This document shows positions 8,383-17,231 of a DNA stretch of 22,665 nucleotides, piece by piece. Position 1 is the stretch's first letter, and each line of letters begins with the position of its first letter. The notes under the pieces were generated by a model. The model was not told where the DNA came from. It made no database searches and saw only the letters and a list, made by a program, of their open reading frames with translations. This stretch comes from an uncultured Chlorobiota bacterium (GTDB lineage: Bacteria; Bacteroidota; Bacteroidia; Bacteroidales; JAADGE01): positions 1 to 22,665 of the forward strand of contig CAMZKQ010000108.1 of the NCBI GenBank assembly GCA_947311265.1, in the 5' to 3' direction. A program made the translations under genes and the position numbers.

Positions 8383-9645
8383 ATGACAAAAAAACAAATT
8401 ATATTATCATCATTAGCAATGGTGGTATTTTTTTTTACACTACTTTCCTGTAACGAAAAAGGAAAATTTGGTTACGATGTATTACCAGAAAACGATAAAT
8501 TCCAAAACCTAATTACTGATACTGTAACGATTGACCTCTATACCCTAAGTCATGATACAGCATTAATTAGCCAAGCCCCCAGCTTACTGATAGGCTCGTA
8601 CAACGACCCTGTTTTGGGGCAACATTCAGCAAGTTGCCTTTCACAATTTCGCTTGCCATTTTCATTAGCTGCCAATAGCGAGAATGTGGTAGATTCGGCA
8701 GTACTTATTTTAAGCTACTCCGAAAACACACCTTTCTATGGAGATAAAACCAAATCCCAGCTTATTAATTTTTATATTGCAGGTAATAATGCACTAGGTG
8801 ATACCGTTTTTTCTTGGGAGGATAACCTTTATAAAGGCGATACAAAAATAGGCAGTACTAACCTTACCTACCCCGATACGAATTTTGTAAACATTAGGCT
8901 AGACGATGATTTTGCAAAATCATTCTTCGACTTAAATCCAACAGGTTTCTTTACAAACACCAACTTTCTTGATTTCTTGCCTGGGATTTATATGACACCC
9001 GATAACCCCTCGGAGCAAGCCTGCATACACTCCTTTAACGCAGAAAAGGACACGCTTAAATTATACTATCACCCAACAAGTAACCCAGACACCTTTTTCT
9101 ATTACAGCTTTACTTCCGACAAAAAAGCCGAAATCCTATTAGGACACCTTAATTTTTTCGAACATAATTACAGCTCACTTCCGTTTTACAATATGATAAA
9201 TCAGGAAGAAATTGCAAGTAAAGAAGCCTACCTACAAGCCATGACAGGCTTGCGAGTAAAATTAAAATTTCCATACATAAAAGAGTGGGCAAAATTAAAA
9301 GATAGTATCGCTATTTTAAGAGCCGAAATCGTATTGCCAGGAATAGAAAAAAATGGAGCAGGTCTGGAGGAATTTAGCATGCCACCAACGGTCTTCTTTA
9401 ACGGCCTAACTGCCGACGGGCAGTTGCTCTCGCCAGGATTCGTTCAGCGTAAAACCTCGGACAACGAATACCGATTCGATATTGCCGACTACCTATCTGG
9501 CATTATTGAAGGTACTGCCGAAAATAATGGCTTCATGCTTTCTGTATTCGGAAGTGGAAGTACTAGCGAAAGAGCCATTTTTTCTACCGAAGATATATCA
9601 AGTAGAGCAAGGCTTGTAGTTACCTACACAAAGTTGCCTAAATAA
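8383..9645 (+). CDS. DUF4270 family lipoprotein
   Basis: Protein of 420 residues with a lipoprotein signal: charged start MTKK, a hydrophobic stretch at 6-21 and the lipobox LLSC with Cys23 as the lipidation site. The residues after the cysteine (NEKGK) do not form the acidic surface-export signal known from some Bacteroidota lipoproteins, so an inner-leaflet periplasmic location is more likely. The body is beta-rich, with features typical of DUF4270: GYDVLPENDKF near the mature N-terminus, IGSYNDPVLGQ, a central LRVKLKFP segment and a C-terminal ARLVVTYTKLP. No catalytic motif is visible and the function is unknown. It lies 19 bases upstream of glmS on the same strand, so the two are likely cotranscribed. 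The linkage to glmS may point to an envelope role, but that is inference. Confidence 0.85.
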   Translation: MTKKQIILSSLAMVVFFFTLLSCNEKGKFGYDVLPENDKFQNLITDTVTIDLYTLSHDTALISQAPSLLIGSYNDPVLGQHSASCLSQFRLPFSLAANSENVVDSAVLILSYSENTPFYGDKTKSQLINFYIAGNNALGDTVFSWEDNLYKGDTKIGSTNLTYPDTNFVNIRLDDDFAKSFFDLNPTGFFTNTNFLDFLPGIYMTPDNPSEQACIHSFNAEKDTLKLYYHPTSNPDTFFYYSFTSDKKAEILLGHLNFFEHNYSSLPFYNMINQEEIASKEAYLQAMTGLRVKLKFPYIKEWAKLKDSIAILRAEIVLPGIEKNGAGLEEFSMPPTVFFNGLTADGQLLSPGFVQRKTSDNEYRFDIADYLSGIIEGTAENNGFMLSVFGSGSTSERAIFSTEDISSRARLVVTYTKLPK

Positions 9646-9664
9646 AAATTAAAAATCAAAACGT

Positions 9665-10468
9665 ATGTGCGGAATTGTTGCTTATATAGGAAAAAAAGAA
9701 GTCTGCCCGATTATTATAAGCGGACTAAAAAGATTAGAATACAGAGGGTACGACTCTAGTGGCATTGCACTTGCAGGCAATAATACCAAAGCAAAAGTAT
9801 ATAAAAAGAAAGGCAAAGTAAGTGCATTAGAAAACATAATTGAAAATAAAGACACTAGCGGAACAATAGGAATTGGGCACACACGATGGGCAACACATGG
9901 CATACCCAATGACATAAATGCACACCCGCACACCTCCATGAATGGGAAATTTATAGTTATCCATAATGGAATTATTGAAAATTATGCCCGACTAAAAAGA
10001 AAGTTAATAGACCGAGGCTACAAATTTGAAAGTGATACAGACACTGAAGTTCTGACCAACCTGATAGAATACATTTACCTAAAAGGTAAAGTAAGTGCCG
10101 AAATGGCAGTACGTTTAGCCCTCTCAAAAGTAGTAGGAGCATACGGTATTGTTGTAATTTGTACAGACGAAACCGACAAGCTAATTGCCGCAAGAAAAGG
10201 CAGCCCACTTGTAATAGGAATAGGCAAAGACGAACATTTTATAGCCTCCGATGCCACACCAATAATTGAACATACCAACAGTGTAATTTATCTAAACAAT
10301 GATAATATTGCAATAATAAAAAGGTCAGAACTTACACTTAAAACGATTGGCAACGAGGAACTTACACCACGCATAGAGCAACTAACCCTTGAAATTGATA
10401 AAATTGAAAAAATGGTTATGACCATTTTATGCTCAAAGAAATATTTGAGCAACCCCGCTCTATTTTAG
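9665..10468 (+). CDS. glmS: GlmS, N-terminal glutaminase half (frame broken at a poly-A tract)
   Basis: First part of glutamine:fructose-6-phosphate aminotransferase, which makes glucosamine-6-phosphate. Met1 precedes the nucleophile Cys in MCGIVAY. RLEYRGYDSSG, GIGHTRWATHG and the HNGIIENY segment are class II glutamine amidotransferase motifs, so the ammonia-producing domain is complete to about residue 240. The frame stays correct to about residue 249 and then drifts into VMTILCSKKYLSNPALF, which is not GlmS sequence. The break is at the A6 run at 10407-10412. Adding one A would read EKNGYDHFMLKEIFEQ, the normal linker, and give a 613-residue protein of ordinary length. This half overlaps the isomerase half by 40 bases. 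Domain identity is certain. Whether the break is real is not. Confidence 0.85.
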   Translation: MCGIVAYIGKKEVCPIIISGLKRLEYRGYDSSGIALAGNNTKAKVYKKKGKVSALENIIENKDTSGTIGIGHTRWATHGIPNDINAHPHTSMNGKFIVIHNGIIENYARLKRKLIDRGYKFESDTDTEVLTNLIEYIYLKGKVSAEMAVRLALSKVVGAYGIVVICTDETDKLIAARKGSPLVIGIGKDEHFIASDATPIIEHTNSVIYLNNDNIAIIKRSELTLKTIGNEELTPRIEQLTLEIDKIEKMVMTILCSKKYLSNPALF

Positions 10469-11505
10469 ACACCTTTCGTGGGCGAATTGCTACCGATTTA
10501 TCAGCCATTCATCTTGGCGGATTATTTGATATTATGCCAAAACTAATTGCCGCCAAACGCATAATAATGATTGGTTGCGGAACATCTTGGCACGCAGGCT
10601 TAGTGGGCGAGTACCTCTTTGAGGAATTAGCAAGAATACCTGTTGAGGTAGAGTACGCATCAGAATTTAGATACCGAAACCCTGTGATTTATAAAGATGA
10701 CGTAATTTTGGCGATAAGCCAAAGCGGAGAAACCGCCGATACTCTTGCAGCCATAGAATTAGCAAAAGAAGCAGGGGCAACAGTACTTGGTATTTGTAAT
10801 GTAGTAGGATCTAGCATACCACGAGAAACCCATGCTGGGGTATATACCCATGCAGGCCCCGAAATAGGTGTGGCATCAACCAAAGCATTTACCGCACAGG
10901 TTACAGTGCTTACCATGATGGCACTTGTTTTAGGTAAAGAACGGGGCAAATTGCCAGAAGAAGCCTATAAAAAAATAATTGGAGAGCTATCATCAGTACC
11001 CAATAAAATAAAAGAAATATTAACCCAAGATGACCTTATAAAAAAAGTAGCGGCACTTTACAAAGACGCATCTAACTGCCTTTACTTAGGGCGTGGGTTT
11101 CAGTTTCCAGTTGCACTTGAAGGGGCATTAAAACTCAAAGAAATTTCGTACATTCATGCAGAAGGCTACCCAGCAGCTGAAATGAAACATGGCCCTATTG
11201 CCCTAATTGATGAAAAAATGCCCGTCTTTTTTATCGCCACCAAAGATAAATCTTACGAGAAAATTGTAAGCAATATCCAAGAAGTAAAAGCAAGAAAAGG
11301 CATTGTAATAGCTATTGTAACAAAAGGCGACACTGTGATTAAAAATATTGCCGACCATGTTATTGAAGTGCCTGATGCTAACGAGGCAATCGCACCATTA
11401 CTTACAGTAGTACCACTTCAGTTACTTTCGTACCACATTGCAGTAATGAGAGAGTGCAATGTCGATCAGCCACGAAATTTAGCCAAATCGGTAACTGTTG
11501 AGTAA
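10429..11505 (+). CDS. glmS: GlmS, C-terminal isomerase half (two SIS domains)
   Basis: Second part of glutamine:fructose-6-phosphate aminotransferase in the -1 frame relative to the glutaminase half, 358 residues from the ATG inside the conserved linker (MLKEIFEQPRSI). SIS domain 1 shows GCGTSWHAG and SQSGETADT, the sugar-phosphate-binding loops. SIS domain 2 shows LGRGFQFPVALEGALKLKE and HAEGYPAAEMKHGP. The C-terminus RNLAKSVTVE is the family ending that helps close the active site. The isomerase domain is therefore complete. The ATG at 10429 is an ordinary internal methionine in other GlmS proteins, so separate initiation here is possible but unproven. A lone isomerase domain would lack the channelled ammonia source. 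The histidine kinase gene follows after 26 bases. Confidence 0.87.
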   Translation: MLKEIFEQPRSILDTFRGRIATDLSAIHLGGLFDIMPKLIAAKRIIMIGCGTSWHAGLVGEYLFEELARIPVEVEYASEFRYRNPVIYKDDVILAISQSGETADTLAAIELAKEAGATVLGICNVVGSSIPRETHAGVYTHAGPEIGVASTKAFTAQVTVLTMMALVLGKERGKLPEEAYKKIIGELSSVPNKIKEILTQDDLIKKVAALYKDASNCLYLGRGFQFPVALEGALKLKEISYIHAEGYPAAEMKHGPIALIDEKMPVFFIATKDKSYEKIVSNIQEVKARKGIVIAIVTKGDTVIKNIADHVIEVPDANEAIAPLLTVVPLQLLSYHIAVMRECNVDQPRNLAKSVTVE

Positions 11506-11531
11506 ATTTAATAATTACTAGTTACTTGTAA

Positions 11532-13385
11532 ATGAGGCATACTATACTTATTCTATTGGCAATTATTATTGCTAATTCATCGCTACTTGCACAAGACTCA
11601 CTCGCAATAACAACCCTTTGCACAGCAGCACTAAAGCAACCAGAAAAAAGAGATTCGCTCCTTGAAAAAGCAAAGCATATTGCATTTTCAGAACCTCAAA
11701 AAAAACGAAATAAAGACATTTTCTATTACAACTTTTCTAAGCTACTTTTCCGTACAGGAAAACTGGACAGTGCTTACATTATTGCCCAGCAAGGGATTAG
11801 ATTGTATAAAACAGATACTTTAAATTACAAACTTGCCAAATTTTATAATATAATTGGCTCTTTTTTTATGATGAAAAAAGAGTACACCAAAACAATTCCC
11901 CAATTTCGTAAAGCCATATTTATATTCGAACACCACAAGGACTTCTACCAAGTGGCCTTGATAAAAAATAATATTGCTAACTTATTTTTTAGCCTTACCG
12001 ACTACAAATCGGCTTATAAATATAGCCGTGAATCTTACAACACATTAAAAGCAGAGAACGACACCATCTATTTCCCTGCAATATGTTCAATCTATGCAGT
12101 ATCGGCAATAAAATTAAACGAACTCAAAAGAGGAAAAAAACTTGCAGATAAAGGTATAGCATTATCCCAACGGTACAAAAATGTAATAGGTATCCTCCTT
12201 GGTAATTTTGCTTTAGGGGAGTATTATTTGAAAAAAAAGGACTACCAGCAAGCGATAAAATATGTTTCTTTATCGCTAGAACTAAGCCAAAAATATAGGC
12301 AAGCACATTACATTATGCTCAATAAAGTGGCTTTGCAAAATGCAAATTTTGCTATAAAAGAATATGAAAAATCAATACAACTTGGGGAACAGGCATTAAT
12401 AGAAAGCAAAAAACTGGGTAATGAAAATGTAACTTATACGATAAGAAAACATTTAGGCTATGCCTATTTTGAAACAAAGCAATTGGAGCTAGCCTACAAA
12501 AATATAAACAAAGCACACCAAATTTACTACGAAACAAGCAATGCCGAGAATAAAAAAATAATCAATAATATCCTGATAAAATACGATACCGAAAAAACAA
12601 AAAAACAGCTTGCCGAAAAAAAATTAGAAATTGCAAAAAATAAAATAAAACTAAACAAACGGAAAATTTGGATTATGATTCTTGTTTTTACACTCTCCCT
12701 AATGTTACTACTTTACTGGATATATAATAAGGTGCAAAAACAACGATTTGTACAGCTGGAAAACGAGCAGAAAAATAAAATATTAATAGCCTCTTTAAAA
12801 GGAGAAGAAAAAGAAAGAAAGCGTATTTCCAACGAGTTGCACGATGGCGTAGCCTCTTCCCTTACAGGAATAAAAATGCAATTGGAACATTACAGCAAAG
12901 GGAACTCCAAAATAAGTATCGAAAATTTAGTAGGGAAATTAGAAAACCTACACGAGCAAATGCGCAAAATATCACACAATTTAATGCCCATTGCTTTTAC
13001 AAAAAGCAATTTTAGCGACACCATGGCTTCATTTTGCAACGAAAATTCTACAGATAAATTCACTATCCAATTCTCTTCAAACACCGAAAACAAACTCAAT
13101 TTAGAGCCCAATATTGCCCTAGTTCTATACCGCACCACCCAAGAACTAATACATAATGCTCAAAAACACGCCCAGTCAAAAATACTTTTTGTACAATGCC
13201 TTATACTAAATAATACGCTCACAATTTCTGTCGAAGACGAAGGCATTGGGTTTGATACCAAAAAGAAAACCACTACACAAGGACTTGCCAGTATTGCCAA
13301 AAGGCTAGAAAGTATTGGGGCAGAATTTTTAGTAGAAAGCCAAAAAGATAAAGGAGCATTAGCCGTTATTAGCCTTGCTATCTAG
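11532..13385 (+). CDS. TPR-containing sensor histidine kinase, HisKA_3/NarL type
   Basis: Membrane sensor kinase of 617 residues. It has a cleavable-looking signal peptide (1-20, ending SLLAQD) and a periplasmic region of degenerate TPR-like helical repeats from about 60 to 345. These are followed by a short coiled coil, one membrane segment at 380-397 and a cytoplasmic kinase. The phosphoacceptor is His437 in RISNELHDGVASSL, characteristic of the HisKA_3 dimerisation domain. The ATPase domain has the N box ELIHNAQKHAQ (538-548), the G1 box DEGIGFD (569-575) and a GLASIAKRLESIGA segment. Kinases of this build usually act through LuxR/NarL-type response regulators, but none is encoded in this window, so it is an orphan here. 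It sits directly upstream of the cbb3 oxidase cluster. A role in controlling that cluster would be speculation. Confidence 0.9.
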   Translation: MRHTILILLAIIIANSSLLAQDSLAITTLCTAALKQPEKRDSLLEKAKHIAFSEPQKKRNKDIFYYNFSKLLFRTGKLDSAYIIAQQGIRLYKTDTLNYKLAKFYNIIGSFFMMKKEYTKTIPQFRKAIFIFEHHKDFYQVALIKNNIANLFFSLTDYKSAYKYSRESYNTLKAENDTIYFPAICSIYAVSAIKLNELKRGKKLADKGIALSQRYKNVIGILLGNFALGEYYLKKKDYQQAIKYVSLSLELSQKYRQAHYIMLNKVALQNANFAIKEYEKSIQLGEQALIESKKLGNENVTYTIRKHLGYAYFETKQLELAYKNINKAHQIYYETSNAENKKIINNILIKYDTEKTKKQLAEKKLEIAKNKIKLNKRKIWIMILVFTLSLMLLLYWIYNKVQKQRFVQLENEQKNKILIASLKGEEKERKRISNELHDGVASSLTGIKMQLEHYSKGNSKISIENLVGKLENLHEQMRKISHNLMPIAFTKSNFSDTMASFCNENSTDKFTIQFSSNTENKLNLEPNIALVLYRTTQELIHNAQKHAQSKILFVQCLILNNTLTISVEDEGIGFDTKKKTTTQGLASIAKRLESIGAEFLVESQKDKGALAVISLAI

Positions 13386-13514
13386 ATGGGATTTGTTTTT
13401 ACCCGAGAAAGAGATAAAAAGCACTTTATATATGTTTCGTAACAGGTTCGTGTTGTAATGTGCTTACTGTTAATGTGTTATGTGTTTTTGTGCAGTTTTT
13501 TTTACGATAAATAA

Positions 13515-13545
13515 TTCTTTTTATTACAAATTTAATTTATATTTG
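13515..13545 (+). promoter_or_regulatory. Promoter for the cbb3 oxidase cluster
   Basis: TATATTTG at 13538-13545 matches the -7 consensus exactly. The -33 element is only a T-rich match (TTCT at 13515-13518, 19 bases upstream). A weak -33 may mean an activator is needed, but I found no convincing FNR-type palindrome in 13386-13514. The leader to ccoS would be about 33 bases. Confidence 0.55.
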
Positions 13546-13584
13546 TGCGAAATAAAACCCCTTGTAATTAAAGGCAAATAAGAC

Positions 13585-13764
13585 ATGAATATTTTTTACC
13601 TACTCATCGGCGTAAGCCTTATGGCAGCACTACTCTTTTTAGCCGCCTTTATTTGGGCAGTAAAATCAGGACAGTTCGAGGACGGCTACACCCCATCAGT
13701 TCGTATTCTATTCGATGATGACGATATACCCGAGCAGGAAGAACATCTAAAAACAGAAAAATAA
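13585..13764 (+). CDS. ccoS: cbb3-type oxidase assembly protein CcoS
   Basis: Small protein of 59 residues. Residues 3-26 form one membrane segment (FYLLIGVSLMAALLFLAAFI), followed by the CcoS signature WAVKSGQFED, then TPSVRILFDDDD and an acidic to polar tail. CcoS is required for heme and copper insertion into the cbb3 catalytic subunit in other bacteria. It starts 40 bases after the -7 promoter element and ends 40 bases before ccoNO, so it is the first gene of the oxidase operon. The length is normal for the family. Confidence 0.93.
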   Translation: MNIFYLLIGVSLMAALLFLAAFIWAVKSGQFEDGYTPSVRILFDDDDIPEQEEHLKTEK

Positions 13765-13804
13765 TAGTTAGTAATAAAAGTATAAATTCAAATATTAAAA
13801 CGTT

Positions 13805-16240
13805 ATGGAATTAGAAAAGTTTTACTACGACAATAAAATTGTCAAGCAATTTGCAATAGCTACAATAGTTTGGGGCATTGTGGGGCTAATTGTTGGGCTT
13901 CTAATAGCCTTGCAACTCGCTTGGCCAATGTTCAATTTTAATTTTGAATATTTAACCTATGGGCGTATGCGCCCCTTGCATACCAACGCAATTATCTTTG
14001 CTTTTGTAGGAAATTCAATATTTACAGGCGTTTACCACTCCGCACAGCGAGTACTAAAAGCACGTATGTTTAGCGATGTTTTAAGCAAAGTCAATTTTTG
14101 GGGTTGGCAACTCATTATTTTACTTGCCGCACTAAGTTTCCTTTTCGGGATAACCACAGGTAAAGAATACGCCCAGCTCGAGTGGCCAGTAGATATACTA
14201 ATCACACTTGTATGGGTGGCCTTCGGGGCAAATCTTATCGGAACAATAATAAAACGTAGAGAAAAACATATTTACGCCGCAATATGGTGGTACTTAGCCT
14301 CTTTTATAGGCGTTGCGATTTTGCACCTAGTGAACTCCGTAGAGCTACCAGTTACATTGCTAAAAAGTTACCCCGTGTATGCCGGAGCTCGAGATGCAGT
14401 AGTAGAATGGTGGTACGGGCATAACGCTGTAGCTTTTTTCCTTACCACCCCAATTTTGGGGCTGATGTATTACTACCTCCCAAAAGCCTCAAAACGACCC
14501 ATTTATTCGTATAAACTTTCGATTATCCACTTCTGGGCTTTGATATTTATTTACATGTGGTCCGGCCCACACCATTTGTTATACCAAGCATTGCCAGATT
14601 GGGCACAAGCACTAGGAGTAACCTTTTCGGTAATGCTAATTGCCCCCTCTTGGGGCGGTATGATAAACGGGCTACTTACCCTGCGTGGAGCATGGGACAA
14701 AGTACGAGATAGTGCAGCCCTTAAATTCATGGTAGTAGCAGTAACCGCCTACGGAATGGCCACCTTTGAAGGCCCAATGATGTCCCTAAAAAGCGTCAAC
14801 CAAATTAGCCACTTTACAGACTGGACAGTAGCACACACACACATCGCAGGCATGGGCTGGAACGGTGGTATGGCATTTGGTATGCTATACTGGCTAATCC
14901 CAAAACTCTTTAAAACAAAATTATACTCCGAAAAATTAGCAAATACACACTTCTGGATAGCCACAATAGGCATGCTACTCTACGCAATTCCACTATATTG
15001 GGCAGCAATTGCACAATGGCTAATGTGGAGAGAATATACACCAGAAGGTTTCTTAGCTTACCCTAATTTTGTTGAAACGGTAACAAAAATAGTTCCGCTT
15101 TACATGGTACGTGCATTAGGTGGAGCTATGTTCTTAGTAGGCTTCGTTATAATGGCATTCAACCTATTTAAAACAATGGCTATTGGAAAACTCAATTTCG
15201 TAAACCAAGAAGCCGCAGAAGCTATGCCACTTAACATTAAAGAAGGGCATAAAGAAAGCAAACACAGAGTATTAGAAAGAAAACCAGTTAAATTTATCCT
15301 TTTTGCATTTGTTGCACTTGCCATTGGTGGAGCAGTAGAGATAATCCCCATGGTATTTGTAGAATCTAACGTCCCTAAAATAGCAACAGTAACACCTTAT
15401 ACCCCACTAGAATTAGAAGGGCGAGATGTTTATATAAAAGATGGCTGCTATACTTGCCACTCTCAAATGGTACGCCCATTCCGCTGGGAAACAGACCGGT
15501 ATGGAGAGTTCTCTAAAATTGGTGAATTTGTTTACGATCACCCATTCCAGTGGGGCTCTAGAAGAACAGGACCAGATTTAGCCAGAGCAGGAGTAAAAGG
15601 AGGGAAAATGTACAAAAATGCAGCTTGGCACTATAACCATTTTATGGATGCAGAAAAAATGACCCCAGGTACAATAATGCCAAACTACCCTTGGTTTGCA
15701 ACAACAGAGATAGATTTAGAAATTACCCCTAAAAAAATAAGAGCCATGCAAACCCTTGGCGTACCCTACCCAGAAGGCTACGACCTGAAAGCCGTGGCAG
15801 ATTTAAAAGCACAAGGGCAAAAAATTGCCGATGGCTTAGCAGCTAAAAAAATCACAGTAAGCCCGACCTCCCAATTTGTTGCAATAGTGGCCTATCTGCA
15901 TAAACTAGGGCGAGATATTACCCCAGTACTGGCAGAGGCAAAAAAGAAAGTACCTAAAAAGAACATTATCAACGACTTTGGAGCTCTTGAATCCGCCGAA
16001 GATCTCGCCGCAGGAAAAGCAATTTATGATAAATCTTGTACCTCTTGCCATGGAGCAGACGGCTCCGGTGGAGTAGGGGAAAACCTTATTGATGCCGATT
16101 GGATACACGGCAATTCGCCTGCAAATATATACACCATAATCCATGAAGGCGAAGGTTCAATGCCTGCCTACGGCACACAAATGAGCGAAACCGAAATGAA
16201 ACAAGTCGTATCGTATATCTTAAAAGAATTAGGCAAATAA
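13805..16240 (+). CDS. ccoNO: cbb3-type cytochrome c oxidase fused subunits I/II (CcoNO) with an extra C-terminal cytochrome c domain
   Basis: Fusion protein of 811 residues. Residues 1-460 are CcoN, the multi-helix catalytic subunit. Heme and CuB ligands are visible: His59 in RPLHTNA, His206 in WWYGHNAVAF, His256-His257 in GPHHLLYQ, and His344/His346 in VAHTHIAGMGWNGG. A charged linker (about 470-495) leads to a membrane anchor at 497-518 and the CcoO domain, with heme c motif CYTCH at 548-552 and axial Met625 in IMPNYPW. A second cytochrome c domain follows at about 730-811, with CTSCH at 745-749 and probable axial Met786 in GSMPAYG. Normal CcoO has one heme, so the last domain is extra and resembles one of the two CcoP cytochrome domains. 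The enzyme reduces O2 with high affinity at the inner membrane. The CcoNO fusion is known in Bacteroidota. Confidence 0.95.
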   Translation: MELEKFYYDNKIVKQFAIATIVWGIVGLIVGLLIALQLAWPMFNFNFEYLTYGRMRPLHTNAIIFAFVGNSIFTGVYHSAQRVLKARMFSDVLSKVNFWGWQLIILLAALSFLFGITTGKEYAQLEWPVDILITLVWVAFGANLIGTIIKRREKHIYAAIWWYLASFIGVAILHLVNSVELPVTLLKSYPVYAGARDAVVEWWYGHNAVAFFLTTPILGLMYYYLPKASKRPIYSYKLSIIHFWALIFIYMWSGPHHLLYQALPDWAQALGVTFSVMLIAPSWGGMINGLLTLRGAWDKVRDSAALKFMVVAVTAYGMATFEGPMMSLKSVNQISHFTDWTVAHTHIAGMGWNGGMAFGMLYWLIPKLFKTKLYSEKLANTHFWIATIGMLLYAIPLYWAAIAQWLMWREYTPEGFLAYPNFVETVTKIVPLYMVRALGGAMFLVGFVIMAFNLFKTMAIGKLNFVNQEAAEAMPLNIKEGHKESKHRVLERKPVKFILFAFVALAIGGAVEIIPMVFVESNVPKIATVTPYTPLELEGRDVYIKDGCYTCHSQMVRPFRWETDRYGEFSKIGEFVYDHPFQWGSRRTGPDLARAGVKGGKMYKNAAWHYNHFMDAEKMTPGTIMPNYPWFATTEIDLEITPKKIRAMQTLGVPYPEGYDLKAVADLKAQGQKIADGLAAKKITVSPTSQFVAIVAYLHKLGRDITPVLAEAKKKVPKKNIINDFGALESAEDLAAGKAIYDKSCTSCHGADGSGGVGENLIDADWIHGNSPANIYTIIHEGEGSMPAYGTQMSETEMKQVVSYILKELGK

Positions 16241-16263
16241 TATCCCGTAAGGGCAACTCTAAG

Positions 16264-16294
16264 GCAACAAGAAGTTCAATTAACTTCTTGTTGC
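16264..16294 (+). promoter_or_regulatory. Strong intercistronic hairpin between ccoNO and ccoQ
   Basis: Arms 16264-16276 (GCAACAAGAAGTT) and 16282-16294 form a perfect 13-bp stem with loop CAATT. The sequence after it (TATAAAGTTT) lacks a proper T tract. I read it as an mRNA-stability or partial attenuation element between the catalytic subunit and the ccoQP genes rather than a full terminator. It starts 24 bases after the ccoNO stop codon. Confidence 0.6.
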
Positions 16295-16326
16295 TATAAA
16301 GTTTAAAATCGTAATAATTAATAATA

Positions 16327-16512
16327 ATGAAAATTGTAAGTAACATACTAGAAAATATTGAAGGCATACAATTGTTCTCAATTTTAGGATTATTAATATT
16401 TGTATCCTTTTTTGTAGGCGTACTTATTCGCACCTACAAAATGCCAAAAGAAGAGGCAGACTATATACGAAACTCAATACTAGAGGAGGATGCAGAGGAT
16501 TATAAAAAATAG
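16327..16512 (+). CDS. ccoQ: CcoQ-like small subunit of the cbb3 oxidase
   Basis: Protein of 61 residues with one membrane segment at about 15-36 (LFSILGLLIFVSFFVGVLI), followed by RTYKMPKEEADYIRNSILEED and an acidic C-terminus. Position between the fused catalytic subunit and CcoP, size and topology match CcoQ (FixQ), which stabilises the assembled oxidase. Sequence conservation in this family is poor, so the call rests mainly on context. It ends 24 bases before ccoP. Confidence 0.78.
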   Translation: MKIVSNILENIEGIQLFSILGLLIFVSFFVGVLIRTYKMPKEEADYIRNSILEEDAEDYKK

Positions 16513-16536
16513 ATATACACTTAAAAACTTAAAGTC

Positions 16537-17118
16537 ATGAGCAAAGATAAAAATACAGAAGATTTTGAATACAATGAAGAGTACGACCAGAACTTACTCG
16601 ACCATGATTATGACGGCATAAAGGAACTCGATAATCCTGTGCCAGGCTGGAGTGCTGCAATATTTTACATCACTATTGCATTTTCGATTATTTATGCCAT
16701 ATATTATTTTGCAATGGACGGCAAAACTCAGTATCAAGAATACGATGATGCTTGTGCCGAACACGAACAAAAATACAAAGCCAAAAACGAATCCTCGGCA
16801 AAATTAATTTTGCTCGCCGATGAAGCATCGCTTGCCGAAGGACAAGTTATCTATACAAAGATGAATTGTGCAATATGCCATGGTGCTACCGGAGCAGGCA
16901 CAGCAAATGGCCCCAATTTAACAGACGATGCTTGGTTAAATGGCTGTAGCTTCGACGAAGTTTTTAGTATAATTAAAAATGGAAAAGGAGGCATGACTGC
17001 TTTTAAAGGGCAGATGGGCGATGCAAAAATACAAAAAGTAGCGAGTTACATACTCCAAAAACTAAAAGGCACAACACCAGAAAATCCCAAAGAAGCAGAA
17101 GGCACACCTTGTAAATAA
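16537..17118 (+). CDS. ccoP: cbb3-type oxidase subunit III (CcoP), single-heme form
   Basis: Protein of 193 residues. The N-terminus carries the CcoP signature HDYDGIKELDNPVPGW (23-38), then one membrane segment at 40-60 and a linker with coiled-coil character. A single cytochrome c domain has CAICH at 111-115 and a candidate axial methionine at Met153 or Met160. Canonical proteobacterial CcoP is near 300 residues and has two hemes. Here there is only one, and the protein ends soon after YILQKLKG with a short polar tail. Electrons would enter here from a periplasmic carrier and pass to CcoO. The missing heme may be supplied by the extra domain at the end of CcoNO. Confidence 0.92.
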   Translation: MSKDKNTEDFEYNEEYDQNLLDHDYDGIKELDNPVPGWSAAIFYITIAFSIIYAIYYFAMDGKTQYQEYDDACAEHEQKYKAKNESSAKLILLADEASLAEGQVIYTKMNCAICHGATGAGTANGPNLTDDAWLNGCSFDEVFSIIKNGKGGMTAFKGQMGDAKIQKVASYILQKLKGTTPENPKEAEGTPCK

Positions 17119-17231
17119 AACAACGGCTTCCCAAAAGACTATTGAGGCAAATTTACATGAATAATTTTTGTTAAGCGTGATTACTAAATCTCAAAATTGT
17201 ATAACAGTTTACCAAATTATTGATTTGCAAA

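Noticed and set aside
13386..13514. An FNR-type operator upstream of the cbb3 operon
   Set aside because: I searched for a TTGAT-N4-ATCAA-like palindrome and saw none that I could defend.
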